Assembly: GCA_033032175.1 (NCBI GenBank)
Contig: CM065323.1
Coordinates: forward strand, 4,154,001 to 4,218,000
Direction: 5' to 3'
Source of the DNA: Saturnia japonica
Lineage: Eukaryota > Arthropoda > Insecta > Lepidoptera > Saturniidae
DNA length: 64,000 bases
The notes below the pieces were generated by a model. It worked only from the letters and a program-made list of their open reading frames with translations. It was not told the DNA's origin and searched no databases. Shown here in pieces: positions 37,291 to 49,293 of this stretch; the stretch's first letter is position 1; each line of letters begins with the position of its first letter. The translations under genes and the position numbers were made by a program.

Positions 37291-38164
37291 CTCAAGAAAA
37301 AAATATAGTCTGGCTTTTATTAATACAGAATTTTTAATAACACACTATGTATATTGTCTCTTCTAGAGGCATGGCATAGTCGAGACGTATTTAGTTCTAA
37401 TTTGTCATACTAGATGGCGTTACTATGTGTGTTCTGATTTCTAAACGATATCTTCCAACATTAGCGCCTAATGTTATTTAAATGAACTAATTTAAAGAAT
37501 TACTTTAGTAGTTTCGAACCAAGAGACATAGTATCTGGCTCTATTTGCATGTGGCGTAACGAACTATTCCTCCGACACAACATTGCGGTTATTATTATCG
37601 TTTTCACATGAAGAGATAAATACATGGTATATTATCTGTGTCATAATCCCATCCGTCGGTATATAAATTAATTGAAGAGAAGTCGACAGTAGGTTGGTTG
37701 AATGTAAATCGGCCTGTGACCTCACTCGCAGCGGTAAAAACACGCTCTTCTCGGGCGGGTTATCGTTTTTGGCTTTGGCAAGGCTTTTTTTTATATCGTT
37801 GACGTCAAATTTACGTACATGCATAGTATTCTTTTATTTGCATCACGCATATTCATTGTATGTAAGTTTTGTTTGCGTACATTTATATATAGATAGTCAA
37901 ATATGTGTTAAGAAAAAATATAAAATAAAAATTATAAAGCTCATGGACAAATTACATAATATGTATTAATAGAATTAATAAACACCTTCTATATAATTAA
38001 ATTTCATAAAAAATAATAGGTAGGTACATCATAATTATTATATTGATCCGCGGTTTTGTAAAACACCTTTTTAGTGGATTTGTTAAGTAATTATAGTGCG
38101 TCTAAAACTTGAATTCGATTAAAGGAAATCTATTATTTATTTACCAGTAGGACTCGAAAAATTT
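37291..38164. other. Anonymous sequence with a GC-richer patch
   Basis: 37685-37800 is less AT-rich and contains AATCGGCCTGTGACCTCACT. The frames across it on both strands have no family features. Confidence 0.35.
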
Positions 38165-38350
38165 GAGGAATAGTATAGGCTACATCATTTCAAACCAAGT
38201 CCCTAAGGAGTGGAGCAGTAACTATGAACGTCAAGCAATCAGGCAAACAGTAGGCAAGTACTGGAAAAGTGGAAATGGAACAACGAAAGGGCTACCTACG
38301 CAGTACGCACTACGCACGAGTTGCCTTGTAGAGTTTGTCGAATTAACACG
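38165..38350 (+). repeat. Helitron interior fragment
   Basis: AGTATAGGCTACATCATTTC, then a GGAGTGGAGCAGTAACTATG block, matches the interior of the Helitron fragment at 37160-37250. The 72-codon frame across it is a chance frame. Confidence 0.45.
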
Positions 38351-39860
38351 TCTGAAATCGTGGGACACCGCTGGTTTATGACAACCTGTTATTGTTATAA
38401 TAGTGTAGCGTCATATTGTTCAATTACCTACTTAGACTATTTCATTGTTGTTGCTACTGTTTTCTTTGCTATCAGTAATAAAAGTTTAGTTATCAGAAAA
38501 CATTGTTATTTTAGAAAACCGGTGAAATTTTACGTGTACATGACACAGGCTTAAATAATTTGATTGCTATTTAGGAATAGGTGAGAAATGAGAGTGAATT
38601 TAGCATTTTCCTGTAAATTAATGAGAACTACGCTTACGACATTTGCAATCGCACCTCGTTTCCACAATACCGAGCAACGACGGTGCGCCCGTGTTCTGCC
38701 GCGTCGACTAATTACCATGATACGAAACAGCAAAACTATCTCCGTCTCTCTCGAGCTCGACGTGGATTCGTACACGTCCGTCTTTGTCACACGACACCCG
38801 GAGTGGCAACGTAGCGTTTACAACACGGATAAATTACATCCTATTAACTTTGTTCCTGTGCTCGATTTAAGCTTTAGCGTCTCCCACCGTAAGGATTGGA
38901 ATGGCATAAGGCCGTTTATATCCTCATAATTGTTTATTTTATACTTTCATGCTTACATTATAAAGTCGATATTGTATCGTTGCGGTCGTCAGTTATCGCG
39001 TTACGGTTGCGTTTATTTGCGATTATTAATTTGCCGTCAAATAAAGGGGCCGCTCACTTGGGCGTGCGTGTCGGTCGGCACAAATATCTGCCATACTTTG
39101 GAATCGTTGATTATTTTTTTGTTGCCTTGACTTTGCAGACTGAGAGACATTTTAGTGCACTATTATTATTTTAGTTTCGCCTCACACGTGAAACGGGATC
39201 GTCAACTGACTACCAATTAGATGTAGATGGCGCCTGCGTGATAACATTGTTTTCGAGGCTGAACAATGCGTTCTCGAACAAATCAAATAAATTGTTTTTC
39301 TTGATAACGTTTTGAGGGTTAATATTTATTTGCCAATCTACATTAGTATTAATCGTATCTTTCGCTTCACTTTATCAAATTGTTTATCAAGAGCGAAAGA
39401 TTCGATGTTAACACCGATATTAAAAGTTTTCTTTTTGTTTTTTAATGGATGAATTTTTATAACAAATAAATAGAGAACTTTTAGGTGCACTGTCACCAAA
39501 TTTAAAAATCAAATACCATGATAAGGAAAATGGTATCTCTTATTATCTCACAGTATTTAAACTAAAAGGACAATCAGAGTTACTTTATAGTATCAGAGTG
39601 GTCCCTTTGCCTGGCAGTTTTTATTCTTATCTCGATTGTTACTGTTGTCAAGGCAGGTCATTCACCTACGAACGTCATACGTTATAGCACATATGTAATT
39701 ATATTCTGTGGTTATAGTTTATGCGCTAAACAATACACGGAACGTTAACTTATTATTTTAAGGTGTGCGCAGTGTTTAAAGTTTTCCAGATGTATTAAAA
39801 TATTTTGAGAATTATGGGTTTTTTTGAACAGACCTAACTGTTAGTTTATCCAAAAACAGA
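38351..39860. other. Unique, GC-balanced island, possibly regulatory
   Basis: 38580-39250 stands out from its flanks by near-balanced base composition and many CpGs (for example GTGCGCCCGTGTTCTGCCGC, GCGTGCGTGTCGGTCGGCAC). It shows no repeats. A 113-codon frame (38588-38929) covers part of it, but I recognise no domain and the composition alone could keep it open. A conserved non-coding element or an unrecognised exon are both possible. Confidence 0.35.
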
Positions 39861-39865
39861 GCCGC

Positions 39866-39960
39866 TGATGGCTTTTACAGCTTTACCGGGCTTGGGGGCG
39901 AGCGCTTAAGGCACCCAGCCGCGAAACAAGCAAGGGTTGCTGTGCTGTACTGTTCGTTAA
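39866..39960 (+). repeat. Dispersed repeat family D
   Basis: GGCTTGGGGGCGAGCGCTTA followed by AGGCACCCAG matches 22136-22165. The GGCTTTTACAGCTTTACCG block before it matches GCTTTTACATCTTCACC. Confidence 0.6.
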
Positions 39961-40640
39961 GTCTCCGTTTTCTGGTTACTGGAAAACAATTTAATAATTT
40001 CTGACCGAATTACAGTTTTTGTAATAGATATTTGATAGATACACAAGCGGCAATCGAACCGGCGCGGTGGGTGACCTTCAATCACAGAGATCTATCTACC
40101 TTCAATATTTCGGTTCTCACTGACCGCTCGAGATCAAATTTGCTGTTTAATCTATTTATATTCAATTCAGCCATTATTTTTAACTTTAATGTCATTATCT
40201 TTCCTTTAATTATTTTTACTATATTATATTCAACCGCACCATTAATGTTGCGGTTACGATTTTAGTATGAGGGCACTAAATTTGTATTTTACAATTGACC
40301 TGGTAATGCGAACCTTTAATTTTGGCTGCAACTTGGTATTAAATAAATAATAGCCTTTAAAAGGGTTTATTAAAGGGACCCTAACTTATAATACAGTATA
40401 CGTATAAGTCAAAAGCTTAATATAAAGTTCTTATATGCTAACTAAATAACATTTACTAATAAAGAAAATGATATACCTACATCGGAAATGATTGCATAAT
40501 AAACTAAGATAGTAGATATTGAATTATAATATTATTAAAATAAATTATAACTAAATATAATCAAAATAGAACTATAAGAACAAAAAGGGTAGCATAGCAA
40601 TTATTACGAAGTCCACTATTCACGACAATTAACTGACTAT
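39961..40640. other. Anonymous AT-rich sequence
   Basis: No gene or clear repeat is recognised. The frame 40032-40265 is hydrophobic at its end through AT-richness and is not supported. Confidence 0.4.
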
Positions 40641-40654
40641 CTAAATGAGTCGTA

Positions 40655-41482
40655 CCCTAATCGATGAATTGGACGCGGAGGTGCTATAGCTCGGCCACCA
40701 AGCTCGTCTGACCTAAACCCTTGGAATTATTTCCTATGGAGTTATTTTTAAGAAGCAGTCTATGAGAGTATTTATTACAAATGAGAGTGTGTTAAGACAA
40801 AAACTGAACCTTTTGGCTGAAACTGTAAAAAATAATACGCGACCACTAAAAAGTCTAAAAAGTAATTTTATTAGAAGATGTTGGTTGTGCATAAGAGTTA
40901 GAAGAAGGAATTTTGATTTATTGTAATAAACTGAGCCGCAATAAATACTTTTTTTATCAATAATGTTACATTTGTTTTATTTTAATTGCCATCGAAAAAA
41001 TAATCCATAATATTGAATGATGAATATAAAAAAAGTTTTAATTACTATATACCTTAGAATTATGCCTTATTGGATTCGGTATGAATTGTAGATGTTATTA
41101 AACAAAAGTTCCACAAGGTTACCATACAATTTTTTTACACCAGCTTCATAACAATATCACATTGCATATTTTGGCAACTAATTTTTGCATATGTTTTATT
41201 TTATATTTTTATGTTATACCCATAATTAAGCAAGAGTAACATTTTGATTATAAAGATACATGTTTTCTTAAATTCCTTAAACAAAAAAAAATTTTAATTT
41301 TATATTTCATTTTATTTAAAATTTAAATTTTGTGTTCATAGAAAGATAATTTCAACATAACATTTAAAATATCATAACTTTAAAACTACTAGGCCTAGGA
41401 TAATAAATTTTAGTGTTTCTATTAGACCATGTCATTCTCTATCACCATCATAGCATTGGCCCATTCCTTACGGGACACCTTG
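40655..41482 (+). mobile_element. 3' relic of a second Tc1/mariner-type transposon
   Basis: A transposase C-terminus (about 40671-40926) is followed, 550 bp later, by an end reading CCTTACGGGACACCTTG (41466-41482) and TA. Read inwards this end begins CAAGGTGTCCCGTAAGG, so its first ten bases equal those of the element at 10746. No matching left end is visible upstream, so the element is 5'-truncated. Confidence 0.7.
40671..40926 (+). pseudogene. Mariner-type transposase C-terminal relic
   Basis: One frame reads AIARPPSSSDLNPWNYFLWS before a stop. The next frame gives VLRQKLNLLAETVKNNTR, a SNFIRRCWLCIRV block and a stop near 40926. The SSDLNPxxYFLW motif is the region of the third catalytic acidic residue. 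Here that position is Asn (NPWNYF), so the copy is inactive even apart from the stop and frameshift. Confidence 0.75.
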
Positions 41483-41484
41483 TA

Positions 41485-41807
41485 TTACAACAAATATTAA
41501 TTGCCATGGTTATGGTTTCGGTTAAATACCTACTGCCCTGTGAGTCACTCCGGATTCCATTTGTAAATCAGCGCTAAGTGTCCCGCTGCATTCAGCTTAT
41601 GCTGGGTTATACACACGTACAAAGTTAGGTATGTCAGTACAAACTGCGCTCTATATTAGGTAATATTTATTTATATTTTAGGCTTGATATTATTAGTCAT
41701 GCCCCACTTAATGGCAGCCTGTTAATTAATTTACTACTTATTCGGTTAGCCGTTTTAATGATTTTATTCTCTTTAAATCATAGGATTTTAAGCTAATTTT
41801 AAATATG
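41485..41807. other. Anonymous sequence
   Basis: I recognise nothing in this stretch. Confidence 0.4.
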
Positions 41808-42030
41808 ATTAACAATAATGGTTCAGTGGTAAAACATTCGGATGCCGTCTCTTTTGGCTTAGGTTCGAATCCTATAATTTATAATGCATATCTGGCTACT
41901 TGGTCTCAACTTGAAAATGTTTCATCCAGCTCCTATTATTGTGTTCCGGTAGCTGCACTTGAGAGCCAGTGCTCATATAGATTTAGCTTATTACAGACCT
42001 CATCTTCATTTAGCATAAGGTAAGAATGTG
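41808..42030 (+). mobile_element. tRNA-derived SINE with both pol III boxes
   Basis: TGGTTCAGTGGTA at 41819-41831 is a box A and GGTTCGAATCC at 41862-41872 is a box B, spaced as in a tRNA. The body (GTAGCTGCACTTGAGAGCCA, AGATTTAGCTTATTACAG, GCATAAGG) matches the SINE at 24120. The tRNA-like head is too degenerate for a functional tRNA. The 72-codon frame over it is a shadow. Confidence 0.75.
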
Positions 42031-42124
42031 GTGAAACGTTGAACCTCTATAAAAAGGAAAAGAATAGAGAAAAGATTTATGAATAGTTGTGGGTTTTAAA
42101 TGACATAACGACGATTTAAAAAAA

Positions 42125-42340
42125 GAAGAAGAAAACCAACTTCAATTATTTTGAGGAGTTCCCTGCCGTATCTTAGAAGTCCATCGTTCAATGCCAATGA
42201 AAATAAAATGAGACCACTGTTGAGGTATTCCCTTTCCAACGGAAAAAAGAATCATCTAAATCGTTTCATATTCATAAAATACAATCTAATTGAGAACACT
42301 CCTCCCTTTTTGAAGTCTGTTAAAAAATACAAAAATAAAC
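42125..42340 (+). repeat. Dispersed repeat family B
   Basis: GAAAACCAACTTCAATTATT, TTGAGGAGTTCCCTGCCGTA, AAGAATCATCTAAATCG and the ending CCCTTTTTGAAGTCTGTTAA are in the family order. Confidence 0.65.
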
Positions 42341-43009
42341 CTGTTTAAATAAAGAAGAATCAGTGGCGTTGATTATTTAAATTTGAGTGCATCACTCGCA
42401 GATTCGACAACATTTCACTTTCCAACGGATGTGATCTAGGTCAAGAGTCTTCATCAAAATCATTCTTCGAATATTATAAGAAGTGTTTATCCGATTAACC
42501 TAAAGAAGTAACACGAATTTTTCTTAAATAAAATATTTTAATACTTATTAGGTAAACTCACTGAACCCCCATATAAATATAAAGCGTGCTACATAGATTT
42601 TATCTCTCTTTCTCTCTCTGATCCAATTTGACCTCATTCTTATTCAAGTCACACCGTCGCAAACGTATTCCGCTATATTTCGGATGCATTAGGGAGTGTT
42701 TTGTTTTTTTTTTTTACCGAATTTTATGGTGTATATTTTATTTCGTTGTCCTACATATGTATATGCTCGTGCTATTATAGGCATTACAGATCTGATATTT
42801 GGTAAGGCGTTTTCTGTTTTTCTATTATTTATTACTTCCCGAAGCAACACTCCATAGTCCACACTCTTCAGAGAAATAAAACGTGTACTTATTAACGGAC
42901 GTAAGACGTTATACTGCTTTGGCGTAACACAATAAAAGTAATTCCAAATTTTTTTAACCCTCTTGCCAACAACATGATGCAGCTAGGTAACAATTTAATT
43001 TGATTTAAT
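42341..43009. other. Anonymous sequence
   Basis: A CT-rich stretch lies at 42600-42620. Nothing else is recognised. Confidence 0.4.
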
Positions 43010-43225
43010 GTTTATTAAACTATTTTTATACGGTACAAAAAAAAGCGAGTACAAGACAACTTTTAACAAAAACCTTTGAAGTATCCCCTATCCAACAAAA
43101 GAAAAATCAATCAAATCGGTTCATTCATAAACAAAGAAGTTACGGCATGGCTGAACATTTATAAAAACAAAAAATATATATTCGAATATAAGTAACCAGC
43201 GCCTTTTTTTTGAAGTCGGTTAAAA
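43010..43225 (+). repeat. Dispersed repeat family B
   Basis: GAAAAATCAATCAAATCGG, TCATTCATAAACAAAGAAGTT and the ending TTTTTTTGAAGTCGGTTAAA match other copies. The 5' part is missing or diverged. Confidence 0.6.
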
Positions 43226-43858
43226 TTAATTCACATTACATTCATGGGTAACCTCGCCATGACGCTCTGTGGACTTCCGTCACATGATGCGCGCGCATTT
43301 CTCAATTTTACCCTCTATTAAAACCATAGATATAGTTATTATACTACATCTATGACTAAAACCGCTAAAAGAAGTATGTATAATTTAAAAAAAAAGTCAA
43401 CGTTTAAAATACGAAACAATGATTTATATACTGATGACAATAATAAATACTAAATGAGTTTCTGACAGGATAATTATTATTATTTCCCGTCTGCGAAAAA
43501 GGAGGGTTATATTTTTCGTGCGTATGTATGTATATTTATATATGTATGTCCATTTCTTTGACACGCTCTGTAGTCTAAACGGCAAAAGCTATATATATAT
43601 ATATATATAATATTTTTGTACGACATCTCGGAATCAAATAGTCAGCAAAAATAGAGAAAAATATTTTTTTAGGCAAGTGTTTTTGTTGCAGTCGTGTTTT
43701 TTGTTTCCATTTTAATAATTTTGCTTGTTTAATTTTTTCGTCCTTAATGACCTGTGAACGTTATGCACAAGACTTAATAACTGTAGTTTTGATAAATTAT
43801 ACTAGATGGTGATAAAACACTGAGACCGTAATAATAATGGAACCGGTTTATTTAATTA
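43226..43858. other. Anonymous sequence with a TA microsatellite
   Basis: 43590-43609 is a TA run. No gene is supported. Confidence 0.45.
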
Positions 43859-43945
43859 CTAGCGACTCGCCCCAGCTTTGCACGGGTACAATTTACTACG
43901 TGGTGTACTTTATGTTTTAAGAAGCCTGATTTAGAGTTTATCGCT
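43859..43945 (-). repeat. Helitron 3'-end fragment
   Basis: On the plus strand ACTAGCGACTCGCCCCAGCT, TTGCACGGGTACAATT is the reverse complement of a Helitron 3' end finishing in CTAG before T. Only the end is recognisable. Confidence 0.55.
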
Positions 43946-43964
43946 TTATTATTTATAGTTCATA

Positions 43965-44212
43965 ACCGCCTAACTAGTCTAGTGGTCCTAAACGCGACTG
44001 ATATACTCTCCTAGGTTCGATTCGCAGGTTGCGCAAAGTGTTATTGGGGTTTTCTATGAAATTCTCAGTAGCAGCTCGGAGTTTGGCTTTGTAACCGATT
44101 AATGGCAATAGGCTCGTCCCCTATTACATGGGACCTAAAATATACCCAGCGAACTGTGGGTGTACACCTCTGCCTAACCCTTCGGGGATACAAATGATGG
44201 TATGTTATGTAA
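43965..44212 (+). mobile_element. tRNA-derived SINE, second family
   Basis: The head has a box A-like CTAGTCTAGTGGTCC and box B AGGTTCGATTCGC (44013-44025). The body has GCGCAAAGTGTTATTGGGGT, TCTCAGTAGCAGCTCGGAGT, GGCAATAGGCTCGTCCCCTA and CACCTCTGCCTAACCCTTCG, then GGGGATACAAATGATGG. This is a well-known lepidopteran SINE pattern, distinct from the family at 41808. Confidence 0.8.
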
Positions 44213-44926
44213 CTATATAGTTATGAACAGTGCGCTTAGCTCGCGACGATAGATAGATGAGGAGTGCTGGCCAACTGACCGCGGCCGATTTTGCCGAGAG
44301 GGATTTCTTAGATCGCGCGTAATTTTGAATTCGTCATATCTTCTACGGTATTCAATTAAATGTAAAACTGTAAAGGAAAATTTTATCTACTTTAAATGCC
44401 CTAGTTAACTATCAAACTTATAATAACTAACATTCGTATAATACTGAATTGGAGAAAATAGCTTCGCAATTAATGTAATATTTGTGATTATTCTGTTGAA
44501 CATAAAAATGGTTACTGTGAGTCAACCTTAAGAGATAGATATATGCCATCACGGACTTTTCTCTAGGCTTTTGAAGTACTACAATTCTTTATAACATTAC
44601 TTTTGATGTACCTATCTCGTATGGTTTTAGCCAGCGTATGCCGATGTAAGCGCACCAAAGTATTTTTTGAAGTCTTGATTACAAATAATTGAATTTTCTC
44701 TACTATGCAAAAACGTTATTAGAATGTAATAAACACCTTCCGTAAAAAAATCTCTAAATGGTAGTGAAAACCGCATTAAAATCCGAATGGTAGTTTAAAA
44801 GATTTAAGTGTACATAGCGACAGACAGCGGGAAGCGACTTTACTTTACTTTATACTTACTATGCTTAAATAAATAATGGCTAAATGTTTATATGTTTTAA
44901 AAATATACAAATGGTAACCCAGGTTA
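44213..44926. other. Anonymous sequence
   Basis: 44225-44330 is somewhat GC-richer and not repeated. Nothing else is recognised. Confidence 0.4.
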
Positions 44927-45080
44927 TCTATACTAATATTATAAATCTCAAGTGATTGTTTATTTGTTTGAATGTTCTAATCTCCGGAAATACCAGATAA
45001 AGAAATACATTTTATAGCCCATTTATTGAGAACAGGTTATAGGCTATAAAACTTTACGCTAGGGTCCTTCAAGGATAACG
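44927..45080 (+). mobile_element. Helitron 5' fragment
   Basis: It begins TCTATACTAATATTATAAAT and continues with GTTCTAATCTCCGGAAATAC and TATAGCCCATTTATTGAG. It lacks a 3' end. Confidence 0.65.
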
Positions 45081-45084
45081 TGAA

Positions 45085-45230
45085 TAGATATTTATGCTGG
45101 CTGGCATGACAGCAGCGACCACCGATGAATTACGGATCTCTCGGCGGTCGCCGTTGTGTTTCGATTTATACTGTGATTACCATCAGGGACAGTACCGTAA
45201 ATTTGCCGAGCTACTGTAAAAAATTGAGAA
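45085..45230 (+). repeat. Dispersed repeat family A
   Basis: ATTACGGATCTCTCGGCGGT, CGCCGTTGTGTTTCGATTTA and TACCATCAGGGACAGTACCG follow the family order. Confidence 0.55.
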
Positions 45231-46329
45231 CAACGATTTCAAGATGTAGTATCGCCGCACTTCCAGAACACAGCTGAATCCGTAGGAAGAACATGATTTA
45301 TACAAATCCCACGAATCATTTTCATTTAATGGAACTCTCTTCATAAAGTCGATTAATCAAACTACTCTTACTGTAAGGGCAACTTTATATCTAGTAATCA
45401 GAGGAGCAACGATAAGTTTTCTTAACCTTTACCAGCTGTGGGGGATACGCGCTTCGCCCACGCACTGTCTTTCTCTCTCTATTACCCGACGGACGGTATG
45501 AAATTACCCTTTAAAGGTGAACACCTGGGTCGTGGGATTATTTCAAATAGATTCATAATTTAATTTGAACGTGTTAATAAATATTCAACTAGTAATGACG
45601 TTTACATTGTATGAGTTGTTTTTAATTCTAAGGCAAATGTTTTTTTTGGTAACTTTTTTCATTATATTGAGCACATGTTGAATGTTGATCTATTTTATGT
45701 TTCAGTATACGGATAGTTTAATAAACTAAATCGTAATTGCTAATTTATTTGCCATCGGTAGTGTTTCTTTTGAAATAAAAAAAGAACCAAGAAATAATAC
45801 TTATAAATACATATTGTTTCAACCCTGTAGTAAGTTTATAAAATACATTTATAAGTTTTACTAGTCAACATAGAATTTAAATTGTGAATCAAAAAAATAA
45901 AATACTTCTTGTAAACGATGATTATTTAAATAAAAATATGTTAATAATGCTGATGTGTTTATTGTCAAAATCATGAATATTTTATCATAACAAGTTTCTC
46001 GTATGATCGGGATCAATATTGTGACAAAATATTGTCTCAGTGCACGTGTCAAGTCTAATTATATGAATGACGTTGTAGGTGCTCCGGTTATATTATTAAA
46101 CACACAGTATAATGTGTAATCGACTAACAACATCTAATCATGCGGTAATAAACAGTTTAAGGTTATATTGATACGCCCAGACTAGGTGGCGTGGCGGGCG
46201 GGCGCGGAGAACGCGAACGCGGGCAGCACGAGCGGTTACCTCGGTTATATTAATCCATTAAGCAGCGACGCCTACACTTTCCAAGCTCTCGAATTTCTTT
46301 TCATCAACACAATAAATTAAGTATAGATT
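45231..46329. other. Anonymous sequence with a CpG-rich island
   Basis: 46178-46270 is CpG-rich (for example GGCGTGGCGGGCGGGCGCGG), followed by TATATTAATCCATTAAGCAG. It is unique in the window and may be regulatory. No gene is supported. Confidence 0.35.
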
Positions 46330-46625
46330 TAACATAAATATATGTGAATAAAAATGAAACGCTGTTCGTTGGTAAGCGTAACACTTGATAACGGCTGGAC
46401 CGATTGGCTTACTTTGTTTTGGTTTTTAGTTTAGTCCGAACGAGATTTTTATGGAACGAAAAATTTTCCAATTGGGATATTTTGCTTTTTTTTGTTGCAT
46501 TTCTTTTTTACTCGAGGCCATACGTGACTTACAGTTCGAAAAATGGATATGCGTAATTGTTATTCGTCATGGTGTAGGAAAGTTTTCAGGAAAACAATCG
46601 AAATAGGTATTCTGAAGAACGTTTT
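46330..46625 (+). repeat. Repeat family E, uninterrupted copy
   Basis: GCTGTTCGTTGGTAAGCGTA, ATAACGGCTGGACCGATTGG, TATGGAACGAAAAATTTTCC and AATGGATATGCGTAATTG are in the order of the two halves at 15879-15980 and 17205-17500. It shows the pre-insertion structure of that locus. Confidence 0.65.
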
Positions 46626-47727
46626 CTCAAGATATGATGGACTTCGAACGACGTTATCAGGGACAGTACAATAAGAGTATGATGTATACCTATAGCTGGC
46701 CAAGCAAACGTTATTCTGCCCTTTCAAATAGACAAAAACTCGATCACAGCACCCCACCTTTCTTCATAATTCTCAGCTCAGTTGCCTCCGAGAAAAACCT
46801 ACCTCTCCTTTTCACGTCTGTCTTCGTTTGTTTCAACGTGCTGCTTATACTATCAACCAAAAACTTGTAGACCTATTTGTTGTAAACTATAAAAGAGACA
46901 AAAGCCAATCTTTATAAGTTATGGTTTTTGTTAGATGTTTAGAATCATAATTTATTTAATTATTTAAATATAAACTTAAAGAAAAATGTAGGCCCGTGTA
47001 GTTCTATAATAGTGTCTCGAAAACGAAAAGGTCAAAGTGGTAAGGCCGTCGAAATGGAACTTATCGCCGGTTGGTACGAACTGAAGACGTCGAAAGATTG
47101 CGATAAAATCGCCAGCTTTCAACGTCTGTAAAATTATTACCGTTTTAAAATTGAACTACGATTTTTTTTATGAAAACGAAAACTTATATATTAATTAAAG
47201 TTTTAAAACAATCAAATTGGAGGAAGATTATTCAACTAAGTATCAGCGACCATCGTCACTTTATCGATCGTCTGTTGTTTTTGTAAGATTTTTCTCGATT
47301 TGAGATTATCGTTTATGGTTTGCGTAACGTGCGTCCAATTAGTATTTTTGTCAATAGTTGTATATTTTATTGATCAAAAATTTGCAATGAAATCAATGTT
47401 TTATGAATAGCAATCATATTTTTATGGCGTTATATAAACGTAACTATAAAATATATATTTTTAAATATAGCTATAAAACTTTCAGATACCAGAGTTAGTA
47501 ATCTTTTTATAGGTGTCTTAAAAAACTATAACCTAATTGTTGTTATTTTTTTTATTTCAGGTATGTACACAATTATTAAAAGTTGACGCGTCGTGGTTCT
47601 GCGGAAGTATTAATTACTAAATGGTAAACAATAATATTTACTAAATTCCTTGTTCACTCTTAATAATTCACGTTTTACGGCTTATTAATTGACTCTTTTT
47701 TTTTTTTGGCAATTTATATAACATTAA
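46626..47727. other. Anonymous sequence
   Basis: No gene is supported. 47030-47130 is GC-richer and unrepeated. The frame 46634-46870 has no domain. Confidence 0.35.
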
Positions 47728-48005
47728 TCTATACATATATACAATTAATAAAATTGGAGTGTCTTTTTGTAATGAAAATAACAGCTTTTTACTAAATGAA
47801 TATGAAAGTATGTATATAAGGTACTTATAACAAAAATCAATTTTTAAAGTTTTTGTCTATCTGTTCCCGATAATTTCCGAAACGGTAGAACCGATTTTGA
47901 CACTACTTTCACTGGCAGATAACTCATGAGGTCACTTTTATTTTAGGAAAAGAATTAGGATTCCGTGCAAAAAATAAAACGCATCTTTATCTTTAAAATA
48001 ACCGG
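47728..48005 (+). mobile_element. Helitron-like element, 3' end missing
   Basis: It begins TCTATACATATATACAATTA and shares GAAAATAACAGCTTTTTACT, TGAATATGAAAGTATGTATA and ATTTTGACACTACTTTCACT with the complete copy at 48911-49293. The CTAG end is absent. Confidence 0.65.
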
Positions 48006-48104
48006 CGGGTGACCTCCGTGGGTGGTAGCGGGGTTTCCACAATTTCGAGATTTTGTAGTCCAAGAGAGCAGAGTCGCGGGCAAATAATATTAGAGAAGTA
48101 GTAT

Positions 48105-48315
48105 ACAGAGAAATTTCTTTGGAGATATACAGAAGATCGAAGCTAAATAACCTTGTTTTGTGTTCCTGTGGTGAGTAGGGTTTCCAGAGTTCTTTAGGGT
48201 AGGGGAGTTCAAGGTCGGCAGCGCGCTAGTTGATACCTATGATATTACAAGCGTCCATAGGCTACGGTAGCCGCTTACCATCAGGCGGGCCGTATGCTTT
48301 TTTCCACCTTTGTTG
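48105..48315 (-). repeat. Dispersed repeat family C, inverted
   Basis: GAGAAATTTCTTTGGAGATA, CAAGGTCGGCAGCGCG, TGATACCTATGATATTACAA and TACCATCAGGCGGGCCGTAT are the reverse complement of the family C blocks at 760 and 36705. The 66-codon frame over it is a shadow. Confidence 0.7.
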
Positions 48316-48910
48316 TTTAAAAAAAAAATCATATAACATTCGAATGGTAATTACAATACAGTTGGTCACCAAGATACAAGGTTCTATCCAAAACTATCTT
48401 CCTTATTCTAGACTGCGAATATTATGGTAAAGCCTCAAATGAGGTGGATAGACAACTATCCGCTGATTTTAAAATCCTATTTGCATGACCGGTTTATTTC
48501 CCAGGTGTGTAATAATTAGACAGTATCATATGTCTATCAAATTCATGTTTATTTAGAGTTATGGTCTTATCGAATTCCAAGGTTCGGGTCCAAATATAGA
48601 TTTGTTTTTCCAAGTTAAATGATGGATGCTTTTCTGATGCAGCTACTACGAATTTGCTTATGAGCTCTAAATACTGGCATGCTCTGTTCAGCCATTTAAC
48701 AACTTCAGATGACCTATAGATCGCTACTCTTTATTTGATAATAAAATTTTAACATGATTGATTGAATGAATACTATATTTCACTTTTTGGTTCGTACACT
48801 GGTGAGTTAAATGCTACAAAGAATGTTCATCCCGCCAACCAGCGGTTTTGTGTAAAAAACCAATAGATACAAATGGAGCTAATAACACAAAGTATAACTG
48901 CCTAATATAA
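48316..48910. other. Anonymous sequence
   Basis: I recognise nothing in this stretch. Confidence 0.4.
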
Positions 48911-49293
48911 TCTATATAAATATAAATAAATAAAATTGAAGAGTCTGTTTGTAATGTCAAAATAACAGCTTTTTGCTAAATGCATATGAAAGTATATACA
49001 GTACTCGTATATAACAAAAAAATAACAATTTCTAATTTTTTTGTCTGTATAGTCTGTTTGTTCCGGCTAATCTCCGAAACGATTGAACTGATTTTGACGG
49101 GACCTTCACTGGCAGAAAGCTGATGTTATATGGAGTATCTTAAGCTACTTTTATTTTAGAAGAAAAAGGGTTGCGCATTAATAAAATAAACTGTTAGTGT
49201 CTAGTACCGTGTACGACACATGCACCCATGTTCGTCTTGGTCGCCGTCGTATCATACGAAATCCCACGCGGCTGTTGTTGCAGGCATAGCTAG
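48911..49293 (+). mobile_element. Non-autonomous Helitron, 383 bp
   Basis: It begins TCTATATAAATATAAATAAA after A and ends TTGCAGGCATAGCTAG before T. The interior matches 47728-48005. No protein is encoded. Confidence 0.75.

Noticed and set aside
38588..38929. 113-codon frame in the GC-balanced island
   Set aside because: A higher GC content alone reduces stop codons. No domain is visible, so the island is reported but not the gene.
41819..41872. tRNA gene suggested by box A and box B
   Set aside because: The head does not fold into a convincing cloverleaf and is followed by a SINE body, so it is a SINE head.
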